Part shown: positions 8,660 to 23,472 of the stretch, one piece after another
Layout of the letters: every line of letters begins with the position of its first letter
How positions within the stretch are numbered: position 1 is the first letter of the stretch
DNA from: an uncultured Lachnospiraceae bacterium
Lineage (GTDB): Bacteria; Bacillota; Clostridia; Lachnospirales; Lachnospiraceae
Reading direction: 5' to 3'
Assembly (NCBI GenBank): GCA_903789615.1
Contig: CAIFEV010000002.1
Location: forward strand, 62,001-126,000
DNA length: 64,000 bases
Made by a program: the position numbers and the translations under genes
The notes under the pieces: generated by a model
Database searches by the model: none
What the model was told of the DNA's origin: nothing
What the model saw: the letters and a program-made list of their open reading frames with translations, nothing else

Positions 8660-10780
8660 TTACTTGCCGCCATGCTCAGCGATGATCTTATCCTGAACAT
8701 TCTTCGGGGCGATCTGGTACTTCTCGAAGAACATCGAGTAGTTTCCGCGTCCCTGTGTCTTGGAGCGCAGGTCTGTCGCATAGCCGAACATCTCTGCGAG
8801 CGGTACGTAGGCCTTGACCATCTTGCCGCCGCCGATGTCTTCCATGCCTTCGATCTGACCGCGGCGTGCGTTCAGGTCGCCGATGACATCGCCCATGTAC
8901 TCCTCCGGCATCGTTACTTCGACGCGCATGATCGGCTCAAGAATAGCCGGCTGCGCCTTGCTCATGGCATCCTTGAACGCCATGGAGCCTGCGATGTGGA
9001 ATGCCATCTCGGAAGAGTCGACTTCATGATAGGAGCCGTCCCATACAGTCGCGTGTACGCCGAGTACCGGGAATCCGGCGAGAACACCGGACTGAGCGGC
9101 CTCTTCGATACCTTCGCCGACTGCCGGGATGTATTCCTTCGGGATCGCACCGCCGGATACCGCGTTGTCGAACTTGAACGTCTGCTCGCGGTTCGGATCC
9201 ATCGGCTCGAACTTAACCTTACAATGACCGTACTGACCGCGGCCGCCGGACTGCTTCGCGTACTTGGAGTCAACATCCACAGCCTTTGTGAAGCACTCTT
9301 TGTAAGCTACCTGCGGAGCACCTACGGAAGCGTCAACGTGGAACTCACGTCTCATACGCTCTACGATGATGTCCAGATGCAGCTCGCCCATGCCGGCGAT
9401 AATGGTCTGACCGGTCTCCGCGTTCGTGTGAACACGGAACGTCGGGTCTTCCTCGGCCAGCTTCTGAAGCGCCTCGCCCATCTTAACCTGGTCGTTCTTC
9501 GTCTTCGGCTCAACCGCAACCTCGATAACCGGCTCCGGGAACTCCATGGACTCCAGAACTACCGGATGCTCCTCATCGCACAGCGTATCACCTGTTGTCG
9601 TGTTCTTCAGGCCCACGATGGCGATGATGTCGCCCGAGTACGCCTTCTGAAGCTCGGCTCTGTGGTTTGCGTGCATGAGAAGGATACGGCCTACACGTTC
9701 CTTCTTGTCCTTTGTGGAGTTGAGAACGTAGGATCCTGCATCAACCGTTCCGCGGTAAACACGGGCAAATGCCAGCTTGCCGACGAACGGGTCTGTCATG
9801 ATCTTGAAAGCAAGTGCCGCGAACGGACCGTCATCGACAGACTCTACCTTGACTTCGTTGCCGTTCAGGTCCTTGCCTTCTGCCGGCGGAATGTCGATCG
9901 GGGACGGAAGATACTCGATAACACCGTCGAGAAGCTTCTGAACGCCCTTGTTCTTGTATGCTGTGCCGCAGAATACCGGGATCGCCGTGCCAGCGATGGT
10001 CGCCTTGCGGAGTGCCGCCTTCATCTCATCGATAGACGGCTCTTCGCCCTCGAGATACTTCTCCATGAGGTTCTCATCAAAGTCGCAGCACTGCTCAACG
10101 AGCTTTGTATGATACTCATCGGCCTGATCCTTGAGATCGTCCGGGATATCCGTAACTTCGATGGAGTCTCCCTTGTCGTTCTCATAGAGATATGCCTTCA
10201 TCTCGAACAGATCGACGATGCCCTTGAAGTAGTCTTCCTTGCCGATCGGGATCTGCACGATAACCGGGTTCTTGCCCAGCTTTGTGACAAGCTGCTTGGT
10301 GGAGCCGAAGAAATCGGCGCCCAGCTTATCCATCTTGTTCATGAATGCAAGACGCGGAACGTTGTACTTGTCAGCCTGACGCCATACGTTCTCAGACTGC
10401 GGCTCAACGCCGTTCTTCGCATCGAATACACCGACAGCACCGTCGAGAACACGAAGAGATCTCTCAACCTCCACCGTGAAGTCAACGTGTCCCGGGGTAT
10501 CGATGATGTTGATACGGTTCTCAAGCGCGCCCGGCACATTCTTGTTGTACGCCTGTCTGGTCCAGTGGCATGTGGTAGCGGCGGAGGTGATGGTAATACC
10601 TCTCTCCTGCTCCTCTTCCATCCAGTCCATGGTAGCGGTACCGTCATGGGTATCACCAATCTTGTAGTTGATACCAGTGTAATACAGAATACGCTCCGTC
10701 AGTGTCGTCTTGCCGGCATCGATGTGAGCCATGATTCCGATATTTCTGGTTCGCTCAAGCGGATACTCTCTCCCTGCCAT
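8660..10780 (-). CDS. fusA: Elongation factor G
   Basis: 706 aa; [33 protein letters not shown]... full-length EF-G. Confidence 0.99.
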   Translation of the reverse strand: MAGREYPLERTRNIGIMAHIDAGKTTLTERILYYTGINYKIGDTHDGTATMDWMEEEQERGITITSAATTCHWTRQAYNKNVPGALENRINIIDTPGHVDFTVEVERSLRVLDGAVGVFDAKNGVEPQSENVWRQADKYNVPRLAFMNKMDKLGADFFGSTKQLVTKLGKNPVIVQIPIGKEDYFKGIVDLFEMKAYLYENDKGDSIEVTDIPDDLKDQADEYHTKLVEQCCDFDENLMEKYLEGEEPSIDEMKAALRKATIAGTAIPVFCGTAYKNKGVQKLLDGVIEYLPSPIDIPPAEGKDLNGNEVKVESVDDGPFAALAFKIMTDPFVGKLAFARVYRGTVDAGSYVLNSTKDKKERVGRILLMHANHRAELQKAYSGDIIAIVGLKNTTTGDTLCDEEHPVVLESMEFPEPVIEVAVEPKTKNDQVKMGEALQKLAEEDPTFRVHTNAETGQTIIAGMGELHLDIIVERMRREFHVDASVGAPQVAYKECFTKAVDVDSKYAKQSGGRGQYGHCKVKFEPMDPNREQTFKFDNAVSGGAIPKEYIPAVGEGIEEAAQSGVLAGFPVLGVHATVWDGSYHEVDSSEMAFHIAGSMAFKDAMSKAQPAILEPIMRVEVTMPEEYMGDVIGDLNARRGQIEGMEDIGGGKMVKAYVPLAEMFGYATDLRSKTQGRGNYSMFFEKYQIAPKNVQDKIIAEHGGK

Positions 10781-10810
10781 TATTTTCCTCCTGTCTGCGA
10801 AACGGACGAT

Positions 10811-11284
10811 TTAAAATCTGCTGTAATGAGCAAATGCCTTGTTTGCCTCGGCCATCTTGTCCATATCTTCCCTGCGCTTGATCGAAGCACCGGTATTGTT
10901 CGCAGCGTCGAGGATTTCGTTGGCAAGTCTTTCTTCCATCGTCTTCTCGCCTCTCTGGCGGGAGAATGTTGTGAGCCAGCGAAGAGCAAGCGTCTGCTTT
11001 CTCGGGCCCTCGATCTTGTTCGGTACCTGATAGGTGGCACCGCCGACACGCTTTGCCTTTACTTCGACCTCAGGCTGGATGTTGGCAAGAGCCTCTTTGA
11101 AGACTTCAAGTGCATCTTTGCCCGACTTGGAAGCGATCTGATTGAAAGCTCCGTATACGATCTTCTGCGCTGTCGACTTCTTGCCGTCAAGCATGATGTT
11201 GTTGACGAGCTTGGTCACAACGACATCGCCGTACACCGGATCCGGTAAAACCGCTCTTTTGGGAGCATTTCCTTTACGTGACAC
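10811..11284 (-). CDS. rpsG: 30S ribosomal protein S7 (GTG start)
   Basis: (V/M)[46 protein letters not shown]...; GTG at 11284 preceded by TAAGGAGGG. The supplied ORF start at 11437 is too far upstream. Confidence 0.96.
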   Translation of the reverse strand: MSRKGNAPKRAVLPDPVYGDVVVTKLVNNIMLDGKKSTAQKIVYGAFNQIASKSGKDALEVFKEALANIQPEVEVKAKRVGGATYQVPNKIEGPRKQTLALRWLTTFSRQRGEKTMEERLANEILDAANNTGASIKRREDMDKMAEANKAFAHYSRF

Positions 11285-11509
11285 GGGTCTTCCCTCCTTA
11301 ATAATAATTAATTCATCGGTACTCACAAAACTGATTTTGTGTGCGTGCACGAAAGGTCGATCTGCGGCCACTGATCTTCCATCCCGGCACTCGTTTCTGT
11401 TTCCGAATTGTGATTTGAGCCGTCCGGCCGGTCCCATGTGCCGGCAGAACGCGGCGTCTTTCCGCCTGTTCTTTGAAAACTCTTTTGTATAAAGTAAGAA
11501 GAAAACGGA

Positions 11510-11926
11510 TTACTTCTTCTTCGGACGCTTTGCACCGTACTTGGAACGGGCCTGCATGCGGTTTGCAACACCGGCCGTATCAAGCGTGCCGCGGATGATG
11601 TGGTAACGGGTACCCGGAAGATCCTTTACACGTCCGCCGCGGACAAGAACAACAGAGTGCTCCTGCAGATTGTGTCCCTCACCCGGAATATAAGACGTAA
11701 CTTCGATGCCGTTGGAAAGACGAACTCTGGCGATCTTTCTGAGTGCCGAATTCGGCTTCTTCGGTGTAGCCGTCTTAACCGCGGTGCAGACGCCTCTCTT
11801 CTGCGGGGAAGCTACGCTCACCTGTCTCTTCTCAAGAGAATTGAATCCCTTCAGAAGTGCCGGGGAGTTGCTTTTCTTAGCCGCTGTATGTCTGCCCTGT
11901 TTTACTAACTGGTTAAATGTTGGCAT
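11510..11926 (-). CDS. rpsL: 30S ribosomal protein S12
   Basis: 138 aa; [12 protein letters not shown]...[62 protein letters not shown]. Confidence 0.99.
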   Translation of the reverse strand: MPTFNQLVKQGRHTAAKKSNSPALLKGFNSLEKRQVSVASPQKRGVCTAVKTATPKKPNSALRKIARVRLSNGIEVTSYIPGEGHNLQEHSVVLVRGGRVKDLPGTRYHIIRGTLDTAGVANRMQARSKYGAKRPKKK

Positions 11927-12058
11927 TCACTTCACCTCCCTGATGGAATGTGGCCGCTGTAAAACGAAACAAAGTGCGCGGCTTGATAAAGTCACGCACT
12001 TTGAAAGTATACCCTGTTTCGGGAGCATTTGTCAATGGCAAATGTCCCCGGTTTGTCC

Positions 12059-15796
<3,738 letters not shown>

Positions 15797-15927
15797 TTAT
15801 TTTTCTCCGTTCCTGCAGGTTAGACATACACTTGTTACTGTTTCAGGAAACCTCCCCGGTCTCTTCTGAAGGAAGAGGCCGCAGAGGTCATATTCCGGAC
15901 TCAATCGTACTTTCCGGAACGGATTAT

Positions 15928-18900
15928 TTATTCATCGCCATCCGGCGTGTCTTCTACAGAACCGCCCACGAAATCGTCGTCATCGTCATCGTACAGATCC
16001 GTATCAGACGGCTCCTGCGGTGCCGGAGCCTCATCGATTCCACCCTCGGCATTGAGCTCGCCGACCGATACGCCGTCTTTCAGGTCGCTTGCGTCGATGC
16101 GGTTCTCGCCCGAACGTCTGTCTTCCGAGAAGATCTTGTTGTACGAAGTGTTCTCGTACTGGTCGCTCTCGAGCATCTTGACTTCGTTGTTGTTCTTGTC
16201 GAGGATGCGCACATCCAGTGCCAGTGCCTGGAGTTCCTTGATGAGTACCTTGAAGGACTCCGGAATACCCGGCTCCGGAATGTTCTCGCCCTTGACGATC
16301 GCCTCGTAGGTCTTTACACGGCCGACGATATCGTCGGACTTCACCGTCATGATCTCTTCCAGCGTGTAGGCAGCGCCGTATGCTTCCAGCGCCCATACTT
16401 CCATCTCTCCGAAACGCTGGCCGCCGAACTGCGCCTTGCCTCCCAGCGGCTGCTGGGTAACCAGGGAGTACGGGCCGGTGGAACGGGCATGGATCTTGTC
16501 GTCCACCAGATGGTGCAGCTTCAGGTAGTGCATGAAGCCGATGGTCGTGCGTCCGTCGAAGCACTCGCCGGAACGGCCGTCGCGCAGCTGCACGGTGCCG
16601 TCCTCATTGATCGGAACGCCCTTCCACGCCTCGCGGTGTGCCTTGTGCGTCTCCAGATATTCAAATACAACGTCGGAAAGCTTGTCCTTGTACTTCTTCG
16701 TGAAGTCTTCCCAGGTGTCGTTGGCGTAGCTGTTGGCCATCTTCAGCAGATCGCGGATATCACGCTCGCTGGCGCCGTCGAAGATCGGGGACGACACGTT
16801 GAAGCCCAGGATCTTTGCCGCCAGGGAGAGGTGAATCTCCAGGACCTGTCCGATGTTCATACGGGACGGCACGCCCAGCGGGTTCAGTACGATGTCAAGC
16901 GGACGGCCGTTCGGCAGGAACGGCATATCCTCAACCGGCAGGATGCGGGAAACAACACCCTTGTTGCCGTGACGTCCGGCCATCTTGTCGCCGACGGAGA
17001 TCTTTCTCTTCTGCGCTACGAATACGGTCACCGACTGGTTCACGCCGGCCGGCAGCGGAGAATTCTTCTCGGATCTGGAGTACTGCTTCACATCCACGAC
17101 AATGCCGTACGCGCCATGCGGCAGGCGCAGGGACGTATCTCTAACATCCTTTGCCTTGTCGGAGAACACGGCCTGCAGGAGCTTCTGCTCCGGTGTGAGC
17201 TCCGTCTCGCCCTTCGGCGTAACCCTGCCGACCAGAATATCTCCCGCGCGCACCTCGGCGCCGATGCGGACAATACCGTTTTCATCGAGGTTGCGCAGTT
17301 CGGACTCGGATACATCGATATCGTTGGTGATCTCATCCGGTCCCAGTTTGGTCTCTCTCGCGTCGCAGGTGTACTCCTCGATGTGGATCGACGTGTACAC
17401 GTCGTCGCGCACCAGTCTCTCGGAGAGCAGAACCGCGTCCTCGTAGTTGTAGCCTTCCCAGGTCATGAAGCCGATCAGCGGGTTCTTGCCCAGCGCGATC
17501 TCGCCGTTGCTCGTGGACGGACCGTCCGCGATCACATCGCCCTTCTTCACGTCATCGCCCTTGAATACGATCGGGCGCTGATTGTAGCAGTTGCTGGCGT
17601 TTGTCCGCATGAACTTGTACAGCTTGTACTCGTGCTCATTGCCGTCGTTGTCCACGATGACGATGCGGTTGCTCTCGGACGACTTGACTACGCCGTCCTC
17701 TTTCGCGACCACGCACACGCCCGAGTCAACGGCCGCCTTGTGCTCGATGCCCGTCGCAATGACCGGCGCCTCGGTTGTCAGAAGCGGCACGGCCTGACGC
17801 TGCATGTTGGAGCCCATCAGGGCGCGGTTCGCGTCATCGTTCTGCAGGAACGGAACCATGGACGTCGCCACGGAGAATACCATCCGCGGGGATACGTCCA
17901 TCAGGTCGATCATGCGCTTGTCGTACGCAGCCGTCTCTTCTCTGTAACGGCCGGATACGGTATTGGTCAGGAAATGGCCGTCGTCGTCAATCTTTGCGTT
18001 GGCCTGTGCCACATGATAATCATCTTCCTCGTCCGCGGAGAAATAGCGCACCTCGTCGGTAACCCTCGGATTCTCCGGATCGGACTTGTCGACCAGGCGG
18101 TATGGCGCCTCGATGAAGCCGTAGCGGTTGATCTTTGCGTAGCACGCCAGCGAGTTGATAAGACCGATGTTCGGGCCTTCCGGTGTCTCTACCGGGCACA
18201 TTCTTCCGTAGTGGGTGTAGTGTACGTCGCGGACCTCGAATCCGGCACGGTCTCTGGACAGACCGCCCGGGCCCAGGGCGGACAGACGTCTCTTGTGCGT
18301 CAGCTCGGAGAGCGGGTTGTTCTGGTCCATGAACTGCGACAGCTGGGAGCCGCCGAAGAACTCACGGAATACACCGGTCACCGGCTTCGGATTGATGAGC
18401 GATCTCGGAGTCATGGACGAGGTGTCCGCCGTGGACATTCTCTCCTTGACCACACGCTCCATACGCGTCATGCCGACGCGGAACTGGTTCTCCAGAAGCT
18501 CGCCCACGCAGCGGATCCGGCGGTTGCCCAGATGATCGATGTCATCCTTGTAGCCGACGCCGTACTCCAGATGCATGTTGTAGTTGACCGACGCCAGGAT
18601 GTCCTCCGGCGTGATGTGCTTCGGGATCAGCTCGTTGATGTCCTTGTGGATTGCCTTCAGCAGGTCCTCGCGGGTCTCAAACTCACCCTCGCTGTTCCTG
18701 CGGATGAACTCCATGAGCTTCGGATAGTACACGCGCGGCTCGTCGACGCCGACCAGCGACTTCTCCTCGTCGGTCAGCGGAAGGTACTGGTCGATCGCAA
18801 CCATCATGTTGGAGAGAACCTTCACATGGCGCTTCTCAACCGTGCCGCCGTTGTGCCACTCCACCTCAAGCATCACGCTCGGAATGGCGGCATCCTGAAT

Positions 18901-19863
18901 CTCATCCGCCTTCTCGCGCGTCAGCGTCTCGCCGGCTCTGGCGATCACAACGCCGTCTGCGTCCACCACATCCTCTGCCAGAACCTGGCCCGCAATGCGG
19001 CGGCGGAAGCTAAGCTTCTTATTATACTGGAAGCGGCCAACATGCGCGAGGTCATACCGTCTCTGGTCAAACAGCATGCCGTCGATCAGACGCTTCGCCT
19101 GATCATAGTCAAGCGGCTCGCCCGGACGCAGCTTCTTGTAGAGCTCGAGAACGGCGGTCTTCTCGGAGTTGGACGGATCCTTCTCCATCGTCGCCTTCAG
19201 CTTCGGCTCGTCACCGAATGTCTCCAGAATCTCCTGGTTGGTCTCAAGTCCCAGAATCCGCAGCAGAACCGTAACCGGAACCTTCTTGTTCCGGTCTACC
19301 TTCGCGTAGAAGCAGTTGTTGCTGTCCGTCTCGTACTCGATCCACGCACCGCGGTTCGGGATAACCGTGCAGCTGTACAGATTGACCTTGCCGTACTTGT
19401 CCTTCTGAATATCATAATAAATGCCCGGAGAACGGACCAGCTGGCTGACGATGACACGCTCCGCGCCATTGATGACAAATGTACCCGTTTCCGTCATCAT
19501 CGGCATATCGCAGAGGTATACGTCCTCGTCCACGATCTCGCCGGTATCCTTCTTCTCCAGTCTCGCCTTGATGTACAGAGGAATGGAATACGTCAGATCC
19601 CGGTCCCTGCACTCGTCGATGTCATATGCTTTCTTATCGTCTCTCAGCTTGAACTCGTCAAACCACAGCTCCAGGTTGCCATTGTAGTCCTGGATGGGAG
19701 ACATATCGTGGAGTACTTCCTGAATGCCTTCTGTAATAAAGGAATCGAACGACTGTTTCTGGACCTCAATCAGATTCGGCATATCCAGAATGTTCTTCTG
19801 ATGCTGGAAGCTCATACGGACCGTCTTGCCGAACTTTTGAGGATGCATCGTGCTTTTATCCAT
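15928..19863 (-). CDS. rpoB: DNA-directed RNA polymerase subunit beta
   Basis: 1311 aa; [47 protein letters not shown]. Confidence 0.99.
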   Translation of the reverse strand: MDKSTMHPQKFGKTVRMSFQHQKNILDMPNLIEVQKQSFDSFITEGIQEVLHDMSPIQDYNGNLELWFDEFKLRDDKKAYDIDECRDRDLTYSIPLYIKARLEKKDTGEIVDEDVYLCDMPMMTETGTFVINGAERVIVSQLVRSPGIYYDIQKDKYGKVNLYSCTVIPNRGAWIEYETDSNNCFYAKVDRNKKVPVTVLLRILGLETNQEILETFGDEPKLKATMEKDPSNSEKTAVLELYKKLRPGEPLDYDQAKRLIDGMLFDQRRYDLAHVGRFQYNKKLSFRRRIAGQVLAEDVVDADGVVIARAGETLTREKADEIQDAAIPSVMLEVEWHNGGTVEKRHVKVLSNMMVAIDQYLPLTDEEKSLVGVDEPRVYYPKLMEFIRRNSEGEFETREDLLKAIHKDINELIPKHITPEDILASVNYNMHLEYGVGYKDDIDHLGNRRIRCVGELLENQFRVGMTRMERVVKERMSTADTSSMTPRSLINPKPVTGVFREFFGGSQLSQFMDQNNPLSELTHKRRLSALGPGGLSRDRAGFEVRDVHYTHYGRMCPVETPEGPNIGLINSLACYAKINRYGFIEAPYRLVDKSDPENPRVTDEVRYFSADEEDDYHVAQANAKIDDDGHFLTNTVSGRYREETAAYDKRMIDLMDVSPRMVFSVATSMVPFLQNDDANRALMGSNMQRQAVPLLTTEAPVIATGIEHKAAVDSGVCVVAKEDGVVKSSESNRIVIVDNDGNEHEYKLYKFMRTNASNCYNQRPIVFKGDDVKKGDVIADGPSTSNGEIALGKNPLIGFMTWEGYNYEDAVLLSERLVRDDVYTSIHIEEYTCDARETKLGPDEITNDIDVSESELRNLDENGIVRIGAEVRAGDILVGRVTPKGETELTPEQKLLQAVFSDKAKDVRDTSLRLPHGAYGIVVDVKQYSRSEKNSPLPAGVNQSVTVFVAQKRKISVGDKMAGRHGNKGVVSRILPVEDMPFLPNGRPLDIVLNPLGVPSRMNIGQVLEIHLSLAAKILGFNVSSPIFDGASERDIRDLLKMANSYANDTWEDFTKKYKDKLSDVVFEYLETHKAHREAWKGVPINEDGTVQLRDGRSGECFDGRTTIGFMHYLKLHHLVDDKIHARSTGPYSLVTQQPLGGKAQFGGQRFGEMEVWALEAYGAAYTLEEIMTVKSDDIVGRVKTYEAIVKGENIPEPGIPESFKVLIKELQALALDVRILDKNNNEVKMLESDQYENTSYNKIFSEDRRSGENRIDASDLKDGVSVGELNAEGGIDEAPAPQEPSDTDLYDDDDDDFVGGSVEDTPDGDE

Positions 19864-20090
19864 GGACGTTTTCCACCTCTCACTATATTCTTATGAAACA
19901 ACAGACAGGTCCGCAATATAAAAAAGGCCTGCCATACCACAGTGACGCATTGTCCATAATATCACCCGGCCAGAACGCTGTCAATAAACATTTGAGAAAT
20001 ATTCAGCCGGCCTCATATTTTCACGTACCGTTTCTTGTGCTATGATTGTACCGTTTTTACCACAGTTTGCAAACCTGTGAGGCATTTCCG

Positions 20091-22268
20091 ATGAAAAATG
20101 TATCCGCTCCCGCGCGGCGCCTTATCCGCGCCGCCGTTCTCATTCTGACCGCCGTCGTGCCGGCCTGCGCCTACGCATACCTCCACAGCCGCGTCATCGT
20201 CTCCTCGGACACGACCACCACGCTTCCAATGGCATCCGATATTCTCGCGGGCAATGTCTGGCTGAAAAACTGGATTCTCGGGAGCAACAACTTCTACTTC
20301 ACGGAAATCCTCGTCTACTGCCTCGGCCGCCTTGCGGGGCTGTCCTTTTGCACTCTCATCGTCTGGATTCCGTCCCTTGCGCTCGGCCTGACCTTCAGTC
20401 TGCTCCTCGCCTTTCTTCTCCCCGAACTTGCGCGGTACAAACGAGTTTTTTCCTATATTATATTCGCTCTGCTCTTCGTCTCCGTTCTGATCGTGGTCCC
20501 GTATCAGAGTTCCTATACGCTCCTGAATGCAAATTCTCACAACAACCTCTACGCAGGGGTCGCCCTCTGCCTTCTTCTCGTCTCCGTCTTCCTGTCCGGC
20601 AGGTTCTGGGCGCTTCCCATTCTCATTCTTCTTGGATCGCTCCTCTGCTTTTCCGAGAGCGTGACCGTCATGGTCCTGGTCGGCCCTCTGGTTCTCTTCG
20701 GTATGCTTCACGCTCTTTGCACAAAACAGCGCCGTCCGCTTCTTCTCACGCTCTCCGGCGCCCTGATGTACGCCGGCGGGAAGGGAATCTCCGATCTGTT
20801 TTCGCACATGGGCGGCCTCGTGACCCGCGGTCTTCCCATGCACCTTCTGGCACCTTCGGCCATACCCGGCCGCATTCCGGACTGGGCCGATCAGTTTGGT
20901 GTTCTGCTTGACGCACCGCTCGTCTCCTCGCCTGTCACGGTGCACACAACATTTGTCAGATTCCTGGCCCTGCTGTACGCAGGTGCCCTCGCGCATGGCA
21001 TTGTCTGCTTCTTCCGGCTTTCCTGGCAGCGCCAGCTGCTGCTCATCGCCGTACTGAACATCGGCGGCTGCCTTTTCACCGATGTGGCAATCACGCACCG
21101 CTACATCGTCCCGGCCTTCTACTTCGGCTTCCTGCTGCTCTTTCTGTTCATCTGCGACGCGGTGGAGCAGCTTGCCTCCCGTGCTGTCTTCCTGCCGTCA
21201 CCGGAAACGCCTGCCCGGGCACAGGGCGCCCCCGCAGAAAGACATCTCTCATCCTGGCGCGCTGCCGCCGGCCTGCTTGTGTCCTTCTCTCTGGTCACCT
21301 CTGTCTTTTTCGGAGCTGACAAATGGGCAGAATTTGCCACGCAACCGGTCTTCGGAAGCGATGAGCAGCGTCTGGCGGACTTTATCGCAGAGCGGAGTCT
21401 GGGCGACGGCTATGCAAATTTCTGGAACGCCTCCGTCACAGCCTATTATGCGGATTTTGATTTTCAGGTTTACCCCGTGTACACCGGCACCGGGAGCGGC
21501 ACGTTCATCGCCTACCCTGAGCTCATCCGCCGGGACTGGTATGCGGAGCGCGGCATCCACTATTTTGTTCTGCACGAGGGGGAAGACAGCGACGAAATCC
21601 GGCAGCAGGTCCTCGCGATTGCCGGTGAGCCGGACATCACCTGGTATCTGGACGGCTATGAGCTTCTCTGGTATGACAGCGATCTGTCCGACCATCTTGG
21701 CAACGGGCTTTACGACAATGTCCTGACAGCAGATGAGCTCATTCCCACGGCGGATACCGGTGCGTACGAAGAATCGGAAGGTGAAGCTGGCCAGACAGAT
21801 GCTGGAACGCACGAAGAGGAGGCAGATGAAGAAAACCGGCCGGATGCCGGGATGCATGAAGAGAAGGCAGGTGAAGAGATCCGGCCGGATGCCGGGATGC
21901 AAAGTTCCAGCTGGATTCTCCCGGACGGCGGCAGCGTTTTTGCAAACGGCCTGTCGCTTGCTCCCGGTACCTGGCGCCTCACGTTTTACGGAGACCATCT
22001 GAAGAACACCTCGATATCCGTTACATCCGACAAGCTCGGAACACTCGGGACACTTGAAGCAGCCTCTGCGGACGGGAAAACGCCGCATGAAAGCGAAAAT
22101 GAAACATCCGGCAGCAGAGCGTCTGACACCGCTCCGGATTCCGAAAGCCTCAGCCTGACCATCACCCTGCCAGAAGCTGTCGAGGATATCACAATAACCG
22201 TGAAAAACACTGTCGGTCCAGGCGGAGCTGATATCCGTCTGAACCGGATAACAACAGAAAACCTTTAA
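20091..22268 (+). CDS. Large polytopic membrane protein of unknown function with C-terminal extracytoplasmic region
   Basis: ~725 aa from MKNVSAPARRLIRAAVLILTAVV; multiple hydrophobic segments; acidic tandem repeats near C-terminus; no GT signature confidently recognised. Confidence 0.75.
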   Translation: MKNVSAPARRLIRAAVLILTAVVPACAYAYLHSRVIVSSDTTTTLPMASDILAGNVWLKNWILGSNNFYFTEILVYCLGRLAGLSFCTLIVWIPSLALGLTFSLLLAFLLPELARYKRVFSYIIFALLFVSVLIVVPYQSSYTLLNANSHNNLYAGVALCLLLVSVFLSGRFWALPILILLGSLLCFSESVTVMVLVGPLVLFGMLHALCTKQRRPLLLTLSGALMYAGGKGISDLFSHMGGLVTRGLPMHLLAPSAIPGRIPDWADQFGVLLDAPLVSSPVTVHTTFVRFLALLYAGALAHGIVCFFRLSWQRQLLLIAVLNIGGCLFTDVAITHRYIVPAFYFGFLLLFLFICDAVEQLASRAVFLPSPETPARAQGAPAERHLSSWRAAAGLLVSFSLVTSVFFGADKWAEFATQPVFGSDEQRLADFIAERSLGDGYANFWNASVTAYYADFDFQVYPVYTGTGSGTFIAYPELIRRDWYAERGIHYFVLHEGEDSDEIRQQVLAIAGEPDITWYLDGYELLWYDSDLSDHLGNGLYDNVLTADELIPTADTGAYEESEGEAGQTDAGTHEEEADEENRPDAGMHEEKAGEEIRPDAGMQSSSWILPDGGSVFANGLSLAPGTWRLTFYGDHLKNTSISVTSDKLGTLGTLEAASADGKTPHESENETSGSRASDTAPDSESLSLTITLPEAVEDITITVKNTVGPGGADIRLNRITTENL

Positions 22269-22399
22269 ACATCCGCTGCAGGCCGGCAGGTTCCATGACA
22301 GGCGCAATTCCCCGGGAACCGGGATTTCAGCGGAAGGCAGGCCGCAGCTATCCCGAAATCCGGGGATTTCAGCGAAAGACAGGTCCGGATTTGATTCCC

Positions 22400-22787
22400 G
22401 ATGACAGGTCACTCTCACCTGTCATCGAAAAATGATGTTTCTTCCTGTTCCCGATGCCACAGAAGACTGGTTTCCGGTTATCCTTCATCGGAACAATCAT
22501 CAGAAGCTTATTTTGATGACAATTATCCCCTCTTCCAGGCAGTCACATCATCGGAATTTCGCTTATTCATTAAGTATTGATGACGGACTCCCGGATTTAA
22601 GGCTTTTAAATCATCAGAAATCACCGCTTTTTGCAAATTTCGATGACAGCCGAAATTTCCGAAGGCAAAAACATCATCTAAAAGCAGTTTTCAATTAGAA
22701 CCCGATGACAGCCAGAATATCATCTAAAGGTAGTTCATCAGCAAAAATTCCGATGACCACCCTCTCTTTCAGCGCCGACGAATCATC
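22400..22787. repeat. Non-coding array of inverted GATGA...TCATC units, ~63-bp period
   Basis: GATGA(C) at 22400, 22453 (GATGCC), 22515, 22579, 22642, 22704, 22752; TCATC at 22422, 22485, 22548, 22611, 22674, 22735, 22783. First five TCATC exactly 63 bp apart; GATG-to-TCATC offset is 31-32 nt in six of seven units. Confidence 0.8.
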
Positions 22788-22811
22788 GATACGGATGTAT
22801 CGTCTGAATTT

Positions 22812-23462
22812 TCACTGCTTCAGCCGGCATCCGACCACCCGCGGATGTTCGGATACCGTATCCACGACCAGCTCCAGATCAAAAACGTATTTTCCGTCTC
22901 CTGTCTGATTGTGATTCTTGAATGCCGCCAGTTCCTCACCGCTCCCGGAAAAAGCGACGGTATAGATGTAATGATTCCCGTTCACATCCGTGAAGCGCAC
23001 CGTGTCGCCCGCCGCCATCTGTGTCAGCATTGAGAATTGTTCCGGCAGATCCGTCCCCTGAATAACAAGAAAAGACTCCGACTTTGTTTCGGAGTCTTCT
23101 CCATATGTGCGAAGACAAGGCATGTTCCCTGTCTTCTCATCCATACCGCCTACCGGCCAGGAACGGTTAAGGCTTTCAATATCCAGAATTCCGGCACAGT
23201 TGATGCCTTCGATTTGCATCACCGGCAGCGGCCCGCTCAGCTCCTGCGGGGTCATCCGCTCAGAGGCTGCTCCGGCTTCCTTCGGGATTGCCTCTGTGAG
23301 ATTTATGAGAATTTCCGTGAGTCGGTCCGATGCGCGTTTCCTGTCAAGCATCCATCTTCCTAAAACTGCTGCTGCCGCAAGAATTGCTGCGAGGCCTGCT
23401 ATCAACAGCAGCCTGCCTGCCCGTCTTGTGCCTTCCCGTCTTGTACTGCTTTGTTCTCTCAA
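22812..23462 (-). CDS. Sortase-fold protein lacking catalytic His and Cys (pseudo-sortase), membrane-anchored
   Basis: 216 aa; N-terminal TM; GILDIESLNRSWPV..., SFLVIQGTDLPEQFSMLTQMAAGDTVRFTDVNGNHYIYTV, FDLELVVDTVSEHPRVVGCRLK follows sortase layout, with GHN->GTD and TCT->VDT. Confidence 0.72.
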   Translation of the reverse strand: MREQSSTRREGTRRAGRLLLIAGLAAILAAAAVLGRWMLDRKRASDRLTEILINLTEAIPKEAGAASERMTPQELSGPLPVMQIEGINCAGILDIESLNRSWPVGGMDEKTGNMPCLRTYGEDSETKSESFLVIQGTDLPEQFSMLTQMAAGDTVRFTDVNGNHYIYTVAFSGSGEELAAFKNHNQTGDGKYVFDLELVVDTVSEHPRVVGCRLKQ

Positions 23463-23472
23463 AATCTTTTCC

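Noticed and set aside
8537-11248. 903-aa plus-strand ORF
   Set aside because: Antisense to fusA and rpsG; composition-driven.
11285-11437. Extended N-terminus of S7 in the supplied ORF
   Set aside because: Canonical S7 starts at the GTG at 11284 with a strong Shine-Dalgarno; the upstream part is intercistronic.
15832-19896. 1354-aa plus-strand ORF
   Set aside because: Antisense shadow of rpoB caused by codon bias.
22432-22698. 88-aa ORF inside the GATGA/TCATC array
   Set aside because: Repeat spacings of 62-64 nt do not hold a reading frame and the translation has no recognisable family features.
22400-22787. CRISPR array
   Set aside because: The 63-bp period is CRISPR-like, but only 5-6 nt motifs are conserved, they alternate strand, and no cas genes are in the window.
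22400-22787. TIGR (box C/D-like) guide array, because GATGA resembles a C box
   Set aside because: No consistently placed CUGA D-box, the intervals are much longer than the short TIGR spacers I recall, and no Nop-domain Tas gene is visible. Only worth testing if small-RNA data show processing.
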